From Pseudomonas sp. Irchel s3f7 (GTDB lineage: Bacteria; Pseudomonadota; Gammaproteobacteria; Pseudomonadales; Pseudomonadaceae), in the NCBI RefSeq assembly GCF_900187615.1, contig NZ_FYDO01000023.1, positions 46,079-110,078 on the forward strand: a DNA stretch of 64,000 nucleotides, given 5' to 3'. The notes beneath the pieces were generated by a model, which was not told the origin of the DNA, ran no database searches, and saw only the letters and a program-made list of their open reading frames with translations. Made by a program: the position numbers and the translations under genes. This document shows, piece by piece, positions 1 to 8,460 of the stretch (the stretch's first letter is position 1; each line of letters starts with the position of its first letter).

Positions 1-80
1 TTCTTACCACTCAGCGAATTCAGCGCAGCAACTGAGTTCAGCCACACGCGAAGCCATCGATAGCCGGTATACGTACACAC

Positions 81-503
81 TTAAGGCTTCACATGCTTGA
101 GCTCATTGAGGAGCTCTAACAACAGCTCAAGCTTCTCCTCCCCAAACTGTTCGAGGATACGTTGGTAGTTCCTCTCCATATCCTCACTCATCGCGACAAA
201 ACACTGGTCGCCTTTCTCGCTTAGACACACCAATACGCGTCGCTGGTCTTGCTCCGACTTCCAACGCCGCACCAGCCCGTCACGCTCCATACGCATCAGC
301 ACGCCGGTCATGCTGGGTTTGAGAATACAGGCCTGCTGCGCAAGCTGAAAGATCTCCAGCTCACCGTACTGCCGGAGTATTCGCATGATGCGCCACTGCT
401 GCTCCGTTAAATCGTGCTGATTCAATGAGGGGCGAAAAAAAGCCATGGCCGCTTCACGCGCTTGCAGCAGGGTTAGGGTTAACGAGGGACGAGGGATTGA
501 CAT
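81..503 (-). CDS. hpaR: MarR-family repressor of 4-hydroxyphenylacetate degradation, HpaR
   Basis: A 140-residue MarR-type regulator with a winged helix-turn-helix at about residues 30-95. It carries the HpaR-typical LLQAREAAM stretch near the N-terminus, then LTEQQWRIMRIL and the wing region RMERDGLVRRW. In enterobacteria HpaR represses the homoprotocatechuate meta-cleavage operon and is released by the aromatic substrate. It is transcribed away from hpaG1, and the 214-bp gap between them holds a promoter and two palindromes that fit a MarR dimer. Family and role are confident from the sequence and the neighbouring genes; the inducer is inferred. Confidence 0.93.
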   Translation of the reverse strand: MSIPRPSLTLTLLQAREAAMAFFRPSLNQHDLTEQQWRIMRILRQYGELEIFQLAQQACILKPSMTGVLMRMERDGLVRRWKSEQDQRRVLVCLSEKGDQCFVAMSEDMERNYQRILEQFGEEKLELLLELLNELKHVKP

Positions 504-630
504 AGGCTAATTCTGACCGAGTGATAATTGGATTGTAACCAGCAACGCTTGCCGCGATGCAATGTCTCTCGCCATACCAAGGCATGCGCCCCTTCCTCAG
601 GATGAAATTTAGCAAACGCTGCGGCATCGC

Positions 631-659
631 TTGACGATTGTTAATATATTAACTATAAA
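631..659 (+). promoter_or_regulatory. Sigma70 promoter of the hpaG1 operon
   Basis: A -35 box TTGACG (631-636) and a -10 box TATAAA (654-659) are separated by exactly 17 bp and point at hpaG1. The first palindromic operator fills the spacer, so a bound repressor would block RNA polymerase. Transcription should start near 666, about 50 bases before the hpaG1 start codon. Seen in the sequence; activity is not shown. Confidence 0.75.
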
Positions 660-673
660 ATTAACATATTAAC
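640..673. promoter_or_regulatory. Twin HpaR-type operators
   Basis: GTTAATATATTAAC (640-653) is a perfect 14-bp palindrome. A second copy with TTAACATATTAA as its core (660-673) has one asymmetric pair. Their centres are 20 bp apart, about two helical turns, so two MarR dimers could bind the same face of the DNA. One copy sits in the promoter spacer, the other at the probable start of transcription. Assignment to HpaR rests on position beside hpaR and on MarR-family habit. Confidence 0.7.
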
Positions 674-717
674 CACTTTGGGCCACGTTCGTGCCCGTAG
701 AAACCGGAGAATCAGCG

Positions 718-1377
718 ATGCGTCGCGCAGTAAGCGAACTAGCTACAGGCACCCTCTTAGGGGTGGCGTTGAATTATCAGGGGCTGCTGCACAGCCGGCA
801 GGAAGAGTTTCAACAGCCGCCTTACCAAAAACTGCCGGTCAAACCCGTGCTGTTCGTAAAAACACCGAACACTCGAAATGGCGATGGCGGCGAGGTTTTT
901 CATCCTCAGGGCAACGAGCGTTTACAACCAGGGCCCGCCCTCGGTGTGGTAATTGGTCGAACCGCAAGTCGAGTGAGCCTGGCTGATGCCATGGAGCACG
1001 TTGCCGGCTACGTCATCGTTAACGAATTCAGCCTTCCTGAAGAGAGCTACTACCGACCAGCCGTAAAGGCTAAGTGCCGAGACGGTTTCTGCTCACTCAG
1101 CTCCGACGTCGTTCCAGCCAATGAGGTCAGCGATCCAAATGCGCTGAACCTGCGAGTGCTGATCAATGGTGAGCTTCGCCAAGAAAACAACACCGTTAAC
1201 TTCGTGCGCAACGTCGCACAGCTTATTCACGAAATCAGTGAGTTCATGACGCTTCACGAAGGCGACGTTCTGATTACAGGCACCCCCGAGGGCCGCGTCG
1301 ATGCCCTGCCCGGCGATGAAGTTGTGGTGGAAATCCAAGGTCTTGGCCGACTCACCAACACCATCGTGTCGCAATAA
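718..1377 (+). CDS. hpaG1: HpaG1, FAH-family subunit (N-terminal half of HpaG)
   Basis: A 219-residue fumarylacetoacetate hydrolase-fold protein corresponding to the N-terminal half of the fused E. coli HpaG (decarboxylase/isomerase of the homoprotocatechuate pathway). The motif LPEESYYRPAVKAKCRDGF is typical. The metal-binding acidic pair present in HpaG2 is missing: the matching segment reads QPGPALGVVIG (about residues 70-80), as in the E. coli N-terminal half, so activity may depend on HpaG2. ATG 718 is chosen because a GGAG box lies about 10 bases upstream; an in-frame GTG at 691 has none. First gene of the operon. Confidence 0.88.
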   Translation: MRRAVSELATGTLLGVALNYQGLLHSRQEEFQQPPYQKLPVKPVLFVKTPNTRNGDGGEVFHPQGNERLQPGPALGVVIGRTASRVSLADAMEHVAGYVIVNEFSLPEESYYRPAVKAKCRDGFCSLSSDVVPANEVSDPNALNLRVLINGELRQENNTVNFVRNVAQLIHEISEFMTLHEGDVLITGTPEGRVDALPGDEVVVEIQGLGRLTNTIVSQ

Positions 1378-1387
1378 GGGGAAAGAC

Positions 1388-2158
1388 ATGAAACATGCAC
1401 GCATTCGCTATGAGGGCGAGATCCACGCCGTCAAAGTGGCAGAAGACAGCTCAGTCCTTCTTGCAGACGGTCGCCAGGTTGCGGAACACCTTGTTGAATG
1501 GTTGCCGCCGGCAACCGGAAGCATGTTCGCCCTTGGCCTCAACTACGCGGACCACGCAGCAGAGCTTGCCTTTAAGCCGCCAACTGAACCCTTAGCATTC
1601 ATCAAATCTCCGGGCACTTATACTGGCCATAACCAGACCACCTGGCGGCCGGACAACGTCGCCTACATGCACTACGAGTGCGAGCTGGTGGCCGTAATTG
1701 GCAAGGAAGCGCGGAATGTGAAGCGCGCCGACGCGTTGCAATACCTAGCTGGCTACACGGTGTGCAACGACTACGCCATCCGCGACTACCTCGAGAATTA
1801 CTACCGTCCGAATTTGCGGGTAAAAAACCGCGACGCCACTACTCCGGTCGGCCCGTGGATTATCGACGCAGCGGACGTGCCAGACCCGTCGAACCTTCGC
1901 TTGCGCACCTGGATCAACGGGCAGCTGAAACAGGAAGGGACGACGGCAGGGATGATCTTCGACATCCCGTACCTGATCGAATATTTCTCAAGCTTCATGA
2001 CCTTGCAACCCGGCGACATGATCGCGACCGGTACACCTGAAGGCCTCGCCGACGTGGTGCCGGGCGATGAGGTTGTGGTCGAAGTTGAAGGTGTTGGCCG
2101 CCTGGTAAACCGAATCGTAAGTGAATCCGAATTTTTCGCCTCCCGCACAAAGGTCTGA
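1388..2158 (+). CDS. hpaG2: HpaG2, FAH-family isomerase/decarboxylase (C-terminal half of HpaG)
   Basis: A 256-residue FAH-fold enzyme equal to the C-terminal half of HpaG. It acts after CHMI isomerase on the C8/C7 dicarboxylic acids (OPET decarboxylation and HHDD isomerisation). Acidic metal ligands are visible as E97 and E99 in HYECELVAVIGK and D128 in CNDYAIRD. ATG 1388 follows GGGGAAAG closely and starts 10 bases after the hpaG1 stop, so the pair is probably translated together. Pseudomonads keep the two halves as separate genes, unlike E. coli. Which half does which step is not settled by the sequence. Confidence 0.92.
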   Translation: MKHARIRYEGEIHAVKVAEDSSVLLADGRQVAEHLVEWLPPATGSMFALGLNYADHAAELAFKPPTEPLAFIKSPGTYTGHNQTTWRPDNVAYMHYECELVAVIGKEARNVKRADALQYLAGYTVCNDYAIRDYLENYYRPNLRVKNRDATTPVGPWIIDAADVPDPSNLRLRTWINGQLKQEGTTAGMIFDIPYLIEYFSSFMTLQPGDMIATGTPEGLADVVPGDEVVVEVEGVGRLVNRIVSESEFFASRTKV

Positions 2159-2163
2159 GCGTC

Positions 2164-3624
2164 ATGATCAAGCATTGGATTAACGGCCGTGAGGTCGAAA
2201 GTAAAGAAACGTTTACCAACTACAACCCCGCGACCGGTGAAGCAATCGGCGAAGTCGCAAGCGGCGGAGCAGCAGAAATTGCAGCGGCCGTGGCGGCAGC
2301 TAAAGAAGCGTTTCCAAAATGGGCCAACAAACCGGCTAAAGAGCGCGCCAAATTGATGCGCAAACTGGGCGAGCTCATTGACCAGAACGTCCCGCACCTG
2401 GCGGAACTTGAAACGCTGGATACCGGCTTGCCTATCCATCAAACCAAAAATGTTTTGATCCCGCGGGCATCGCACAACTTCGAGTTCTTTGCAGAAGTGT
2501 GTACCCGAATGGACGGCCACACCTACCCCGTCGATGACCAGATGCTCAACTACACGCTGTACCAACCGGTCGGTGTCTGTGGTTTGGTATCGCCCTGGAA
2601 CGTGCCATTCATGACGGCCACCTGGAAAACTGCGCCATGCCTGGCTCTAGGCAACACGGCAGTTTTGAAGATGTCCGAGCTATCGCCGTTGACGGCAAAC
2701 GAACTTGGGCGTCTGGCTCTGGAAGCCGGGATTCCACCTGGCGTGCTGAACATCGTTCAAGGCTATGGTGCTACCGCTGGTGATGCCCTCGTTCGTCATC
2801 CAGATATACGCGCCGTGTCCTTCACCGGCGGTACCGCAACCGGCCGGAAAATCATGCAGACCGCCGGCCTCAAAAAATACTCGATGGAGCTGGGTGGCAA
2901 GTCACCAGTTGTGATTTTTGACGACGCCGATCTTGGCCGAGCGCTGGATGCCGCGCTGTTTACGATCTTCTCGCTCAATGGCGAACGCTGCACCGCTGGC
3001 AGTCGTATCTTTGTGCAAGAAACTGTTTACGATCAGTTCGTGGCCGAGTTCGCTGCGCGTGCCAAACGTCTAATCGTCGGGGATCCGCAAGATCCTAAAA
3101 CCCAAGTCGGGTCGATGATTACCCAGGCCCACTATGACAAGGTTACCGGCTACATTCGCATCGGTATTGAGGAAGGCGCTTCCCTGGTAGCGGGAGGGCT
3201 TGAGCGCCCGGCCAATCTGCCAGCGCATCTGGCCAAAGGCCAATTTATCCAGCCAACCGTGTTTGCCGATGTCGATAACAATATGCGCATCGCTCAGGAA
3301 GAAATTTTCGGCCCTGTCGTGTGCTTGATCAAATTCAAAGACGAGGCAGAAGCGCTGCGTTTGGCCAACGAAACCGAATACGGCCTGGCCTCTTACATCT
3401 GGACCCAGGACATCGGCAAGGCCCATCGTTTGGCGCGAGGCATCGAAGCCGGCATGGTCTTCATCAATAGCCATAACGTGCGCGATCTACGCCAGCCTTT
3501 CGGCGGCGTGAAGGGTTCCGGAACCGGGCGTGAAGGCGGGGAATACAGCTTTGAAGTATTCGCCGAGATCAAAAACGTCTGCGTTTCGATGGGCAGCCAC
3601 CATATCCCACGCTGGGGCGTTTAA
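2164..3624 (+). CDS. hpaE: 5-carboxymethyl-2-hydroxymuconate semialdehyde dehydrogenase
   Basis: A 486-residue NAD-dependent aldehyde dehydrogenase that oxidises the ring-cleavage product of HpaD to 5-carboxymethyl-2-hydroxymuconate. Catalytic residues are in place: N146 (SPWN), K169, E242 (MELGGKSP) and nucleophile C276 (NGERCTAGS). The length is normal for HpaE. It starts five bases after the hpaG2 stop. It is followed by a 103-bp gap with a strong hairpin before hpaD. Confidence 0.94.
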   Translation: MIKHWINGREVESKETFTNYNPATGEAIGEVASGGAAEIAAAVAAAKEAFPKWANKPAKERAKLMRKLGELIDQNVPHLAELETLDTGLPIHQTKNVLIPRASHNFEFFAEVCTRMDGHTYPVDDQMLNYTLYQPVGVCGLVSPWNVPFMTATWKTAPCLALGNTAVLKMSELSPLTANELGRLALEAGIPPGVLNIVQGYGATAGDALVRHPDIRAVSFTGGTATGRKIMQTAGLKKYSMELGGKSPVVIFDDADLGRALDAALFTIFSLNGERCTAGSRIFVQETVYDQFVAEFAARAKRLIVGDPQDPKTQVGSMITQAHYDKVTGYIRIGIEEGASLVAGGLERPANLPAHLAKGQFIQPTVFADVDNNMRIAQEEIFGPVVCLIKFKDEAEALRLANETEYGLASYIWTQDIGKAHRLARGIEAGMVFINSHNVRDLRQPFGGVKGSGTGREGGEYSFEVFAEIKNVCVSMGSHHIPRWGV

Positions 3625-3688
3625 GTATGCCCTGCCCCGTTCGCACACTCTGTGAGCGGGTTCGCTGCGTGCAACAGTCAACAACAGG

Positions 3689-3708
3689 GCGTGGCCACCA
3701 GGCCACGC
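3689..3708 (+). other. Intercistronic stem-loop before hpaD
   Basis: GCGTGGCC and GGCCACGC form a perfect 8-bp GC-rich stem with an ACCA loop, ending a few bases before the AAGGAG ribosome site of hpaD. No T-run follows, so it is not a typical terminator. It may protect or process the messenger between hpaE and hpaD, or act as a partial pause site. Function inferred. Confidence 0.5.
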
Positions 3709-3727
3709 TATAACAAGGAGAACTGTC

Positions 3728-4585
3728 ATGGGCGAAGTCGTCCTTGCCGCGAAAGTCTGCCACGTCCCATCGATGTATCTGTCTGAGCTACCCGGTAAAC
3801 ATCAGGGCTGCCGAGAGGCGGCGATCGCCGGCCACAAGGAAATCGGCCGCCGTGCCCGCGAGCTTGGCGCAGATACCGCCGTGGTGTTCGATGTGCATTG
3901 GTTGGTCAACAGTGCCTATCACATCAATTGCGGGGAGCATTTTAAGGGCGTTTACACCAGCAATGAACTGCCCCACTTCATCAAAGACATGGCCTTTGAG
4001 TATCCAGGATGCCCCGCACTCGGGGAGCTAATCGCTCACGAGGCTAACGAAGCTGGCGTACGAACGCTCGCTCATAACATACCCAGCCTGGAGCTCGAAT
4101 ACGGAACACTGGTGCCCATGCGCTACATGCACATGGATGTTCCTGACGGTAAGAAATTGGACGTTATATCGATTGCTGCGTGGTGCGCATGGCATCGCTT
4201 GGAGGACAGCTTCACGTTTGGTGCCGCTGTGCGTCGAGCCATCGAAAAAAGCGACCGCAAAGTGCTGGTATTGGCATCAGGCTCGCTGTCCCACCGGTTC
4301 TCCGATGACCGTAACGCCGAAGCCAACATGCACAACTGGACTCGCGAGTTCGACAAACAGATGGATTTGCGCGTAGTCGAGCTGTGGAAACAGGGCCGTT
4401 TCAAAGAGTTCTGCGCCATGTTGCCAGACTACGCGGAGCACTGTTTTGGCGAAGGAAAAATGCATGACACTGCCATGCTGCTCGGTTTGCTTGGCGGCTC
4501 GGACTACAACAAACCGGTGGAAATTCTGACCGAACCGTTCGGCAGCTCCGGTACCGGGCAGATCAACGCAATTTTCCCCGTTTGA
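3728..4585 (+). CDS. hpaD: 3,4-dihydroxyphenylacetate 2,3-dioxygenase
   Basis: A 285-residue extradiol dioxygenase of the LigB (class III) family that opens the homoprotocatechuate ring next to the hydroxyls. Likely iron ligands are H12 (CHVPSMYLSELPG), H57 (VFDVHWLVNS) and E242 (FGEGKMHD), with H189 (GSLSHR) as the probable acid-base residue. The sequence tracks E. coli HpaD almost end to end. An AAGGAG box lies seven bases before the ATG. The enzyme is unrelated to the VOC-type dioxygenase of the second locus in this window. Confidence 0.95.
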   Translation: MGEVVLAAKVCHVPSMYLSELPGKHQGCREAAIAGHKEIGRRARELGADTAVVFDVHWLVNSAYHINCGEHFKGVYTSNELPHFIKDMAFEYPGCPALGELIAHEANEAGVRTLAHNIPSLELEYGTLVPMRYMHMDVPDGKKLDVISIAAWCAWHRLEDSFTFGAAVRRAIEKSDRKVLVLASGSLSHRFSDDRNAEANMHNWTREFDKQMDLRVVELWKQGRFKEFCAMLPDYAEHCFGEGKMHDTAMLLGLLGGSDYNKPVEILTEPFGSSGTGQINAIFPV

Positions 4586-4639
4586 CCAAGCCAAACCAAT
4601 CACTACCGCCATGGAAACTCACTTTCCAAGGAGACACGC

Positions 4640-5032
4640 GTGCCGCATTTCATTGCCGAATACACCCACAACATTGAACGCGAAGCCGATCTGCCCGGGC
4701 TTTTCGAAAAAGTTCACGCCTTGCTGGGCGAATCCGGCGTGTTCCCTCTCGGTGGCATTAGAAGCCGTGCAGTGCGCTTGAACACATGGCGCATGGCCGA
4801 TGGCAAGCACGACTACGCGTTTGTTCATATGACGCTAAAGGTTGGGCATGGGCGTGACCTCGCGACCCGAGCCAAGGTCGCCGAATCGCTGTTCCAAGTG
4901 ATCACGGAACACTTTGCCCCCCTGCAAGCCAAACGCCTTCTCGCCCTTTCATTTGAAATGACGGAGCTGCATGAGCAACTCAATTTCAAGCAAAACAACA
5001 TCCATGCCTTTTTGAACGCCCAAAGCAGCTAA
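4640..5032 (+). CDS. hpaF: 5-carboxymethyl-2-hydroxymuconate delta-isomerase
   Basis: A 130-residue tautomerase-superfamily isomerase. The start is GTG, with AAGGAG upstream; after removal of the initiator, the second residue becomes Pro1, the catalytic base of this family (start PHFIAEYTHNIE). It moves the double bond of the HpaE product before decarboxylation by HpaG. The length is normal. It is co-directional with hpaD (54-bp gap), and its stop lies in a TAATAAAAAG word that recurs upstream of hpaX. Confidence 0.92.
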   Translation: MPHFIAEYTHNIEREADLPGLFEKVHALLGESGVFPLGGIRSRAVRLNTWRMADGKHDYAFVHMTLKVGHGRDLATRAKVAESLFQVITEHFAPLQAKRLLALSFEMTELHEQLNFKQNNIHAFLNAQSS

Positions 5033-5071
5033 TAAAAAGTCGCCCCTGACACGTTAATAAAAAGAAAAATC

Positions 5072-6376
5072 ATGAGATCACTTCCAGCTTCGCACCACAG
5101 CGTCTCGAACCATGCTGAGCAAGCGCACACGCTTATTACCTGGCGTTTGATGCCACTTTTGTTCACCTGCTATTTGTTCGCGCATCTGGACCGCATAAAC
5201 ATCGGCTTCGCCAAAATGCAGATGAGCAGCGACCTGCAGTTCAGCGATACGGTGTATGGATTCGGCGCCGGCTTGTTTTTCGTCTCGTACGCGCTGTTCG
5301 GCCTGCCCAGTAATTTGGCCTTGGATCGAGTCGGCCCGCGCCGCTGGATCGCCGCGCTCATGATGGTCTGGGGCGTGCTTTCAACGTCCATGCTGTTTAT
5401 CGAAAACGCCTTCGAATTCTACGCATTGAGATTTTTGCTAGGGATGGCAGAGGCCGGCTTTTTCCCAGGCATTTTAGTTCTGCTCAATCGCTGGTACCCC
5501 GCTGCGCGTCGCGCTCAGGTAACAGCTTTGTTTGCGATAGCGGTACCCATGGCCGGGGTGATTGGTGGGCCGCTTTCAGGTGCGATTCTTGAAAACTTTC
5601 ATGACGTAGCAGGAATACGCGGCTGGCAGTGGATGTTCCTGATTGAAGGAGCACCTGTGATATTGCTCGGCATCATTGTACTCAAATTCCTGCCCGACGC
5701 GCTCGAAAACGTCACGTGGCTGAGTGCTGAGCAAAAGTGTTCCTTGCTCGAGCAATTTGAGCGTGAAGAAGAGAAAAAATCGATCACCTCGTACGGCGGA
5801 ATTTTCAAAGCGCCTCGCACCTGGCTACTGGTGCTGATTTATTTCGCCGTCATGCTAGCGGTTAATACGCTCGCGTTCTGGATGCCGACGCTCATCCATG
5901 GGAGCGGGGTCGCCAGTGACAGCGACGTGGGGCTGCTGAGCGCTATTCCCTATGTTGCGGGATGTCTATTTATGATCGCCTGCGGCCATTCATCTGATCG
6001 CAATCGCGAAAGGCGATGGCACTTGTGCGTGCCGCTTTTACTGTCAGCTATCGGTATTGCTCTGGCCGGAATGCTTGCTGCCAACCCTCTTGGGGTTATG
6101 TGCGGGCTGGTTTTGGCGGGCATGGGTGCCAGCGCAGCCCTGCCCATGTTTTGGCAACTACCGGCCGCGTACTTATCCAAATCCACCCAATCAGCGGGCA
6201 TCGCGCTCATCAGCTCATTAGGAAGCATCGCGTCCTTCCTGACCCCGTATCTGATTGGCTGGACGCGCGACACCACCCATAGCGCTAGCCTCGCCCTATA
6301 CGTGCTTGCAGCGCTAATAGTTTGCGGCGCTTTCCTTGTATTGCGCACCGACGCTGCAATCGTAAATCCCAACTAA
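5072..6376 (+). CDS. hpaX: 4-hydroxyphenylacetate permease, MFS
   Basis: A 434-residue major facilitator of the anion:cation symporter group with about 12 membrane segments and a central cytoplasmic loop near residues 210-250. DRINIGFAKMQM after the first segment is typical of the HpaX/aromatic acid transporters. Here it sits between hpaF and hpaH, whereas in E. coli hpaX lies after hpaI. The ribosome site before ATG 5072 is poor (A-rich AAAGAAAAA), suggesting modest translation. Substrate inferred from the operon. Confidence 0.85.
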   Translation: MRSLPASHHSVSNHAEQAHTLITWRLMPLLFTCYLFAHLDRINIGFAKMQMSSDLQFSDTVYGFGAGLFFVSYALFGLPSNLALDRVGPRRWIAALMMVWGVLSTSMLFIENAFEFYALRFLLGMAEAGFFPGILVLLNRWYPAARRAQVTALFAIAVPMAGVIGGPLSGAILENFHDVAGIRGWQWMFLIEGAPVILLGIIVLKFLPDALENVTWLSAEQKCSLLEQFEREEEKKSITSYGGIFKAPRTWLLVLIYFAVMLAVNTLAFWMPTLIHGSGVASDSDVGLLSAIPYVAGCLFMIACGHSSDRNRERRWHLCVPLLLSAIGIALAGMLAANPLGVMCGLVLAGMGASAALPMFWQLPAAYLSKSTQSAGIALISSLGSIASFLTPYLIGWTRDTTHSASLALYVLAALIVCGAFLVLRTDAAIVNPN

Positions 6377-6387
6377 GGACCCCCGCC

Positions 6388-7191
6388 ATGCTCGACTCAA
6401 GCTTAATTCTGCAAGCTGCCGCACAACTCGACAGGGCTGAACGCAGCAGAGAACAAGTACGCCAATTTTCACTTGAGCACCCTGAGATAACCATCGAAGA
6501 CGCTTACGCTATTCAACGAGCTTGGGTCGCTCAAAAAATCAAAGACGGGCGTAAGTTGGTAGGTCACAAAATTGGCCTGACCTCTCGTGCCATGCAGGTC
6601 TCCTCGAATATCACCGAGCCCGATTACGGCGCCCTCCTCGATGACATGCTTTTTGAGGAAGGCACGGATATTCCATTTGAGCGCTTTATCGTTCCCCGCG
6701 TAGAGGTCGAGCTGGCGTTTATCTTGGGCAAGCCACTGAAAGGCCCTAACGTCACGCTGCTGGATGTATTGGACGCAACAGATTGGGTAATTCCCGCACT
6801 GGAAATTATCGATGCGCGCATCCAGCAAGTTGACCCTCACACCAAGGGAACTCGAAAAGTCTTTGACACCATTTCCGACAACGCGGCTAACGCTGGCGTA
6901 GTGATGGGCGGACGTGCAGTGCGCCCGAACGATATTGATCTGCGCAAAGTGCCAGCCGTGCTTTATCGAAACGGGGTCATCGAAGAGTCAGGCGTATCTG
7001 CCGCGGTGCTAAATCACCCTGCAAAAGGCGTGGCATGGCTTGCCAACAAATTGGCCCCTTATGACGTCACCCTGGAACCTGGGCAAATCATCCTGGGTGG
7101 CTCCTTCACACGTCCTGTAGCTGCGAACCCGGGCGATACGTTTCATGTCGATTACGACATGCTGGGTTCCGTTGCTTGCCGTTTCGTCTAG
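6388..7191 (+). CDS. hpaH: 2-oxo-hepta-3-ene-1,7-dioate hydratase
   Basis: A 267-residue member of the MhpD/HpaH hydratase family, adding water to the oxoheptenedioate made by HpaG. Family landmarks are GHKIGLTSRAMQ near residues 60-70, the acidic pocket PRVEVELAFILGK, and the C-terminal GGSFTRPVAANPGDTFHVDY. ATG 6388 is preferred over an in-frame ATG 22 codons upstream, which lies inside hpaX and gives a tail with no similarity. It follows the hpaX stop by 11 bases. Confidence 0.94.
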   Translation: MLDSSLILQAAAQLDRAERSREQVRQFSLEHPEITIEDAYAIQRAWVAQKIKDGRKLVGHKIGLTSRAMQVSSNITEPDYGALLDDMLFEEGTDIPFERFIVPRVEVELAFILGKPLKGPNVTLLDVLDATDWVIPALEIIDARIQQVDPHTKGTRKVFDTISDNAANAGVVMGGRAVRPNDIDLRKVPAVLYRNGVIEESGVSAAVLNHPAKGVAWLANKLAPYDVTLEPGQIILGGSFTRPVAANPGDTFHVDYDMLGSVACRFV

Positions 7192-7205
7192 TTCTGAGGT
7201 GCTCC

Positions 7206-8006
7206 ATGGAAATGCCAGTCAACCGCTTCAAGCAACGGCTAAAAAAAGGCGAAACGCAAATTGGTCTCTGGCTCGGCATGGCCGATGCCTATGCAGCAGA
7301 ACTCGCAGCGACTGCGGGCTTCGATTGGCTGCTGATAGACGGCGAGCACGCACCTAACGACATCAGGGGTTTGCTGAGGCAACTCCAGGCAGTGGCGCCC
7401 TACCCTAGCCAACCAATTATCCGCCCGGCCATCGGCGATGCCGTGCTAATCAAACAAATTCTCGATATCGGTGCGCAAACACTGCTGGTACCAATGGTTG
7501 AAAGTGCAGAACAGGCTAAAGAGCTGGTGCGCGCGATTCACTACCCACCAGTCGGAATTCGGGGCGTAGGCAGTGCCTTGGCACGGGCATCGCGATGGAA
7601 CAGCATCCCTGGCTATCTCGATAATGCCGATGAGCAGATGTGCCTCCTGGTGCAAATCGAAAACCCCGAAGGCGTGGCCAATTTGGATGCCATTGCCGCG
7701 GTCGAGGGTGTAGATGGCATATTCATCGGGCCGGCAGATCTCAGCGCCTCCATGGGCCACCGAGGCAACCCAGGGCACCCCGACGTACAAGCCGTCATCG
7801 AGCAAGGAATTACGCGCATTATCAAAGCAGGCAAAGCTGCCGGCATACTCAGCGCCGACGAAAAGCTCGCCCGCCGCTACATCGAACTGGGCGCTTCATT
7901 CGTAGCCGTTGGCGTAGATACAACCGTTCTTATGCGTGGACTGCAGACACTTGCCGGATCATTCAAAGACAACCTGGCGACCACCAAGTCTGACGGTGTG
8001 TACTAG
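7206..8006 (+). CDS. hpaI: 4-hydroxy-2-oxoheptanedioate aldolase
   Basis: A 266-residue class II pyruvate aldolase that splits the HpaH product into pyruvate and succinic semialdehyde. The known active-site set is visible with a constant three-residue offset from E. coli HpaI: H48 (GEHAPND), R73, E152 (IENPEG) and D178 (GPADLSASMG). ATG 7206 has a GAGGTG box; an in-frame ATG at 7212 is a weaker alternative. It is the last pathway enzyme of the operon. The semialdehyde could be handled by the GabD-like enzyme at 21405 or by a gene elsewhere. Confidence 0.94.
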   Translation: MEMPVNRFKQRLKKGETQIGLWLGMADAYAAELAATAGFDWLLIDGEHAPNDIRGLLRQLQAVAPYPSQPIIRPAIGDAVLIKQILDIGAQTLLVPMVESAEQAKELVRAIHYPPVGIRGVGSALARASRWNSIPGYLDNADEQMCLLVQIENPEGVANLDAIAAVEGVDGIFIGPADLSASMGHRGNPGHPDVQAVIEQGITRIIKAGKAAGILSADEKLARRYIELGASFVAVGVDTTVLMRGLQTLAGSFKDNLATTKSDGVY

Positions 8007-8016
8007 AGATATCGAC

Positions 8017-8460
8017 ATGAACAACCTGGTTCGCGAAACGCACAGTCTGACGTTAGCGCTGGCGATGGAGCTGCTTCACGTCGCTCTAAAAGAAGCTGAA
8101 AGCGAGCGTGTACAGATCAGCATTGTGCTGGTCGGCCCAGCGGGCGAAGTGATTCATTTGGCGCACATGGACGGCGCACCATTTCTAAGCCGCGAGGTTG
8201 CGCTCAATAAAGCGCTGACCGCAGCTAGCTTCAAGGCCTCTACCAGCAGTTGGAAGACCCGCTTGGCGGCGTGCTCCGACGCTGTTCGCCAGGGCCTGCC
8301 ACTGCAGCCAAACATCGCGCTTTTTGGCGGTGGCGAACCCCTCTTTTATAAAGGGCAACTGATAGGCGCAGTGGGAATTTCTGGTGCGTCGGAACGGATA
8401 GACGAATGTTGCGCAAAGGCAGTAGTGGCGCGTTTAACCGACCTTACGGGACAGGCCTGA
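8017..8460 (+). CDS. GlcG/HbpS-family protein
   Basis: A 147-residue protein of the GlcG/HbpS (heme-degrading domain-like) family: an N-terminal LALAMELLHVALKEAE helix, VLVGPAGEVIHLAHMDGAPF, ALNKALTAASF, then the glycine-rich FGGGEPLFYKGQLIGAVGISGA. Such small cytoplasmic proteins often sit at the end of catabolic operons, but their biochemical role is mostly unknown. It starts 10 bases after hpaI and so belongs to the hpa transcript. A role in handling a small metabolite or cofactor is a guess. Confidence 0.75.
   Translation: MNNLVRETHSLTLALAMELLHVALKEAESERVQISIVLVGPAGEVIHLAHMDGAPFLSREVALNKALTAASFKASTSSWKTRLAACSDAVRQGLPLQPNIALFGGGEPLFYKGQLIGAVGISGASERIDECCAKAVVARLTDLTGQA

Noticed and set aside
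678..986. Alternative 102-codon frame overlapping hpaG1
   Set aside because: It lies fully within hpaG1, is Arg/Ser-rich, and has no ribosome site or domain pattern.
5030..5064. Direct repeat TAATAAAAAG before hpaX as a regulator site
   Set aside because: It is a low-complexity A-rich word, one copy includes the hpaF stop codon, and it has no dyad symmetry; chance is likely.
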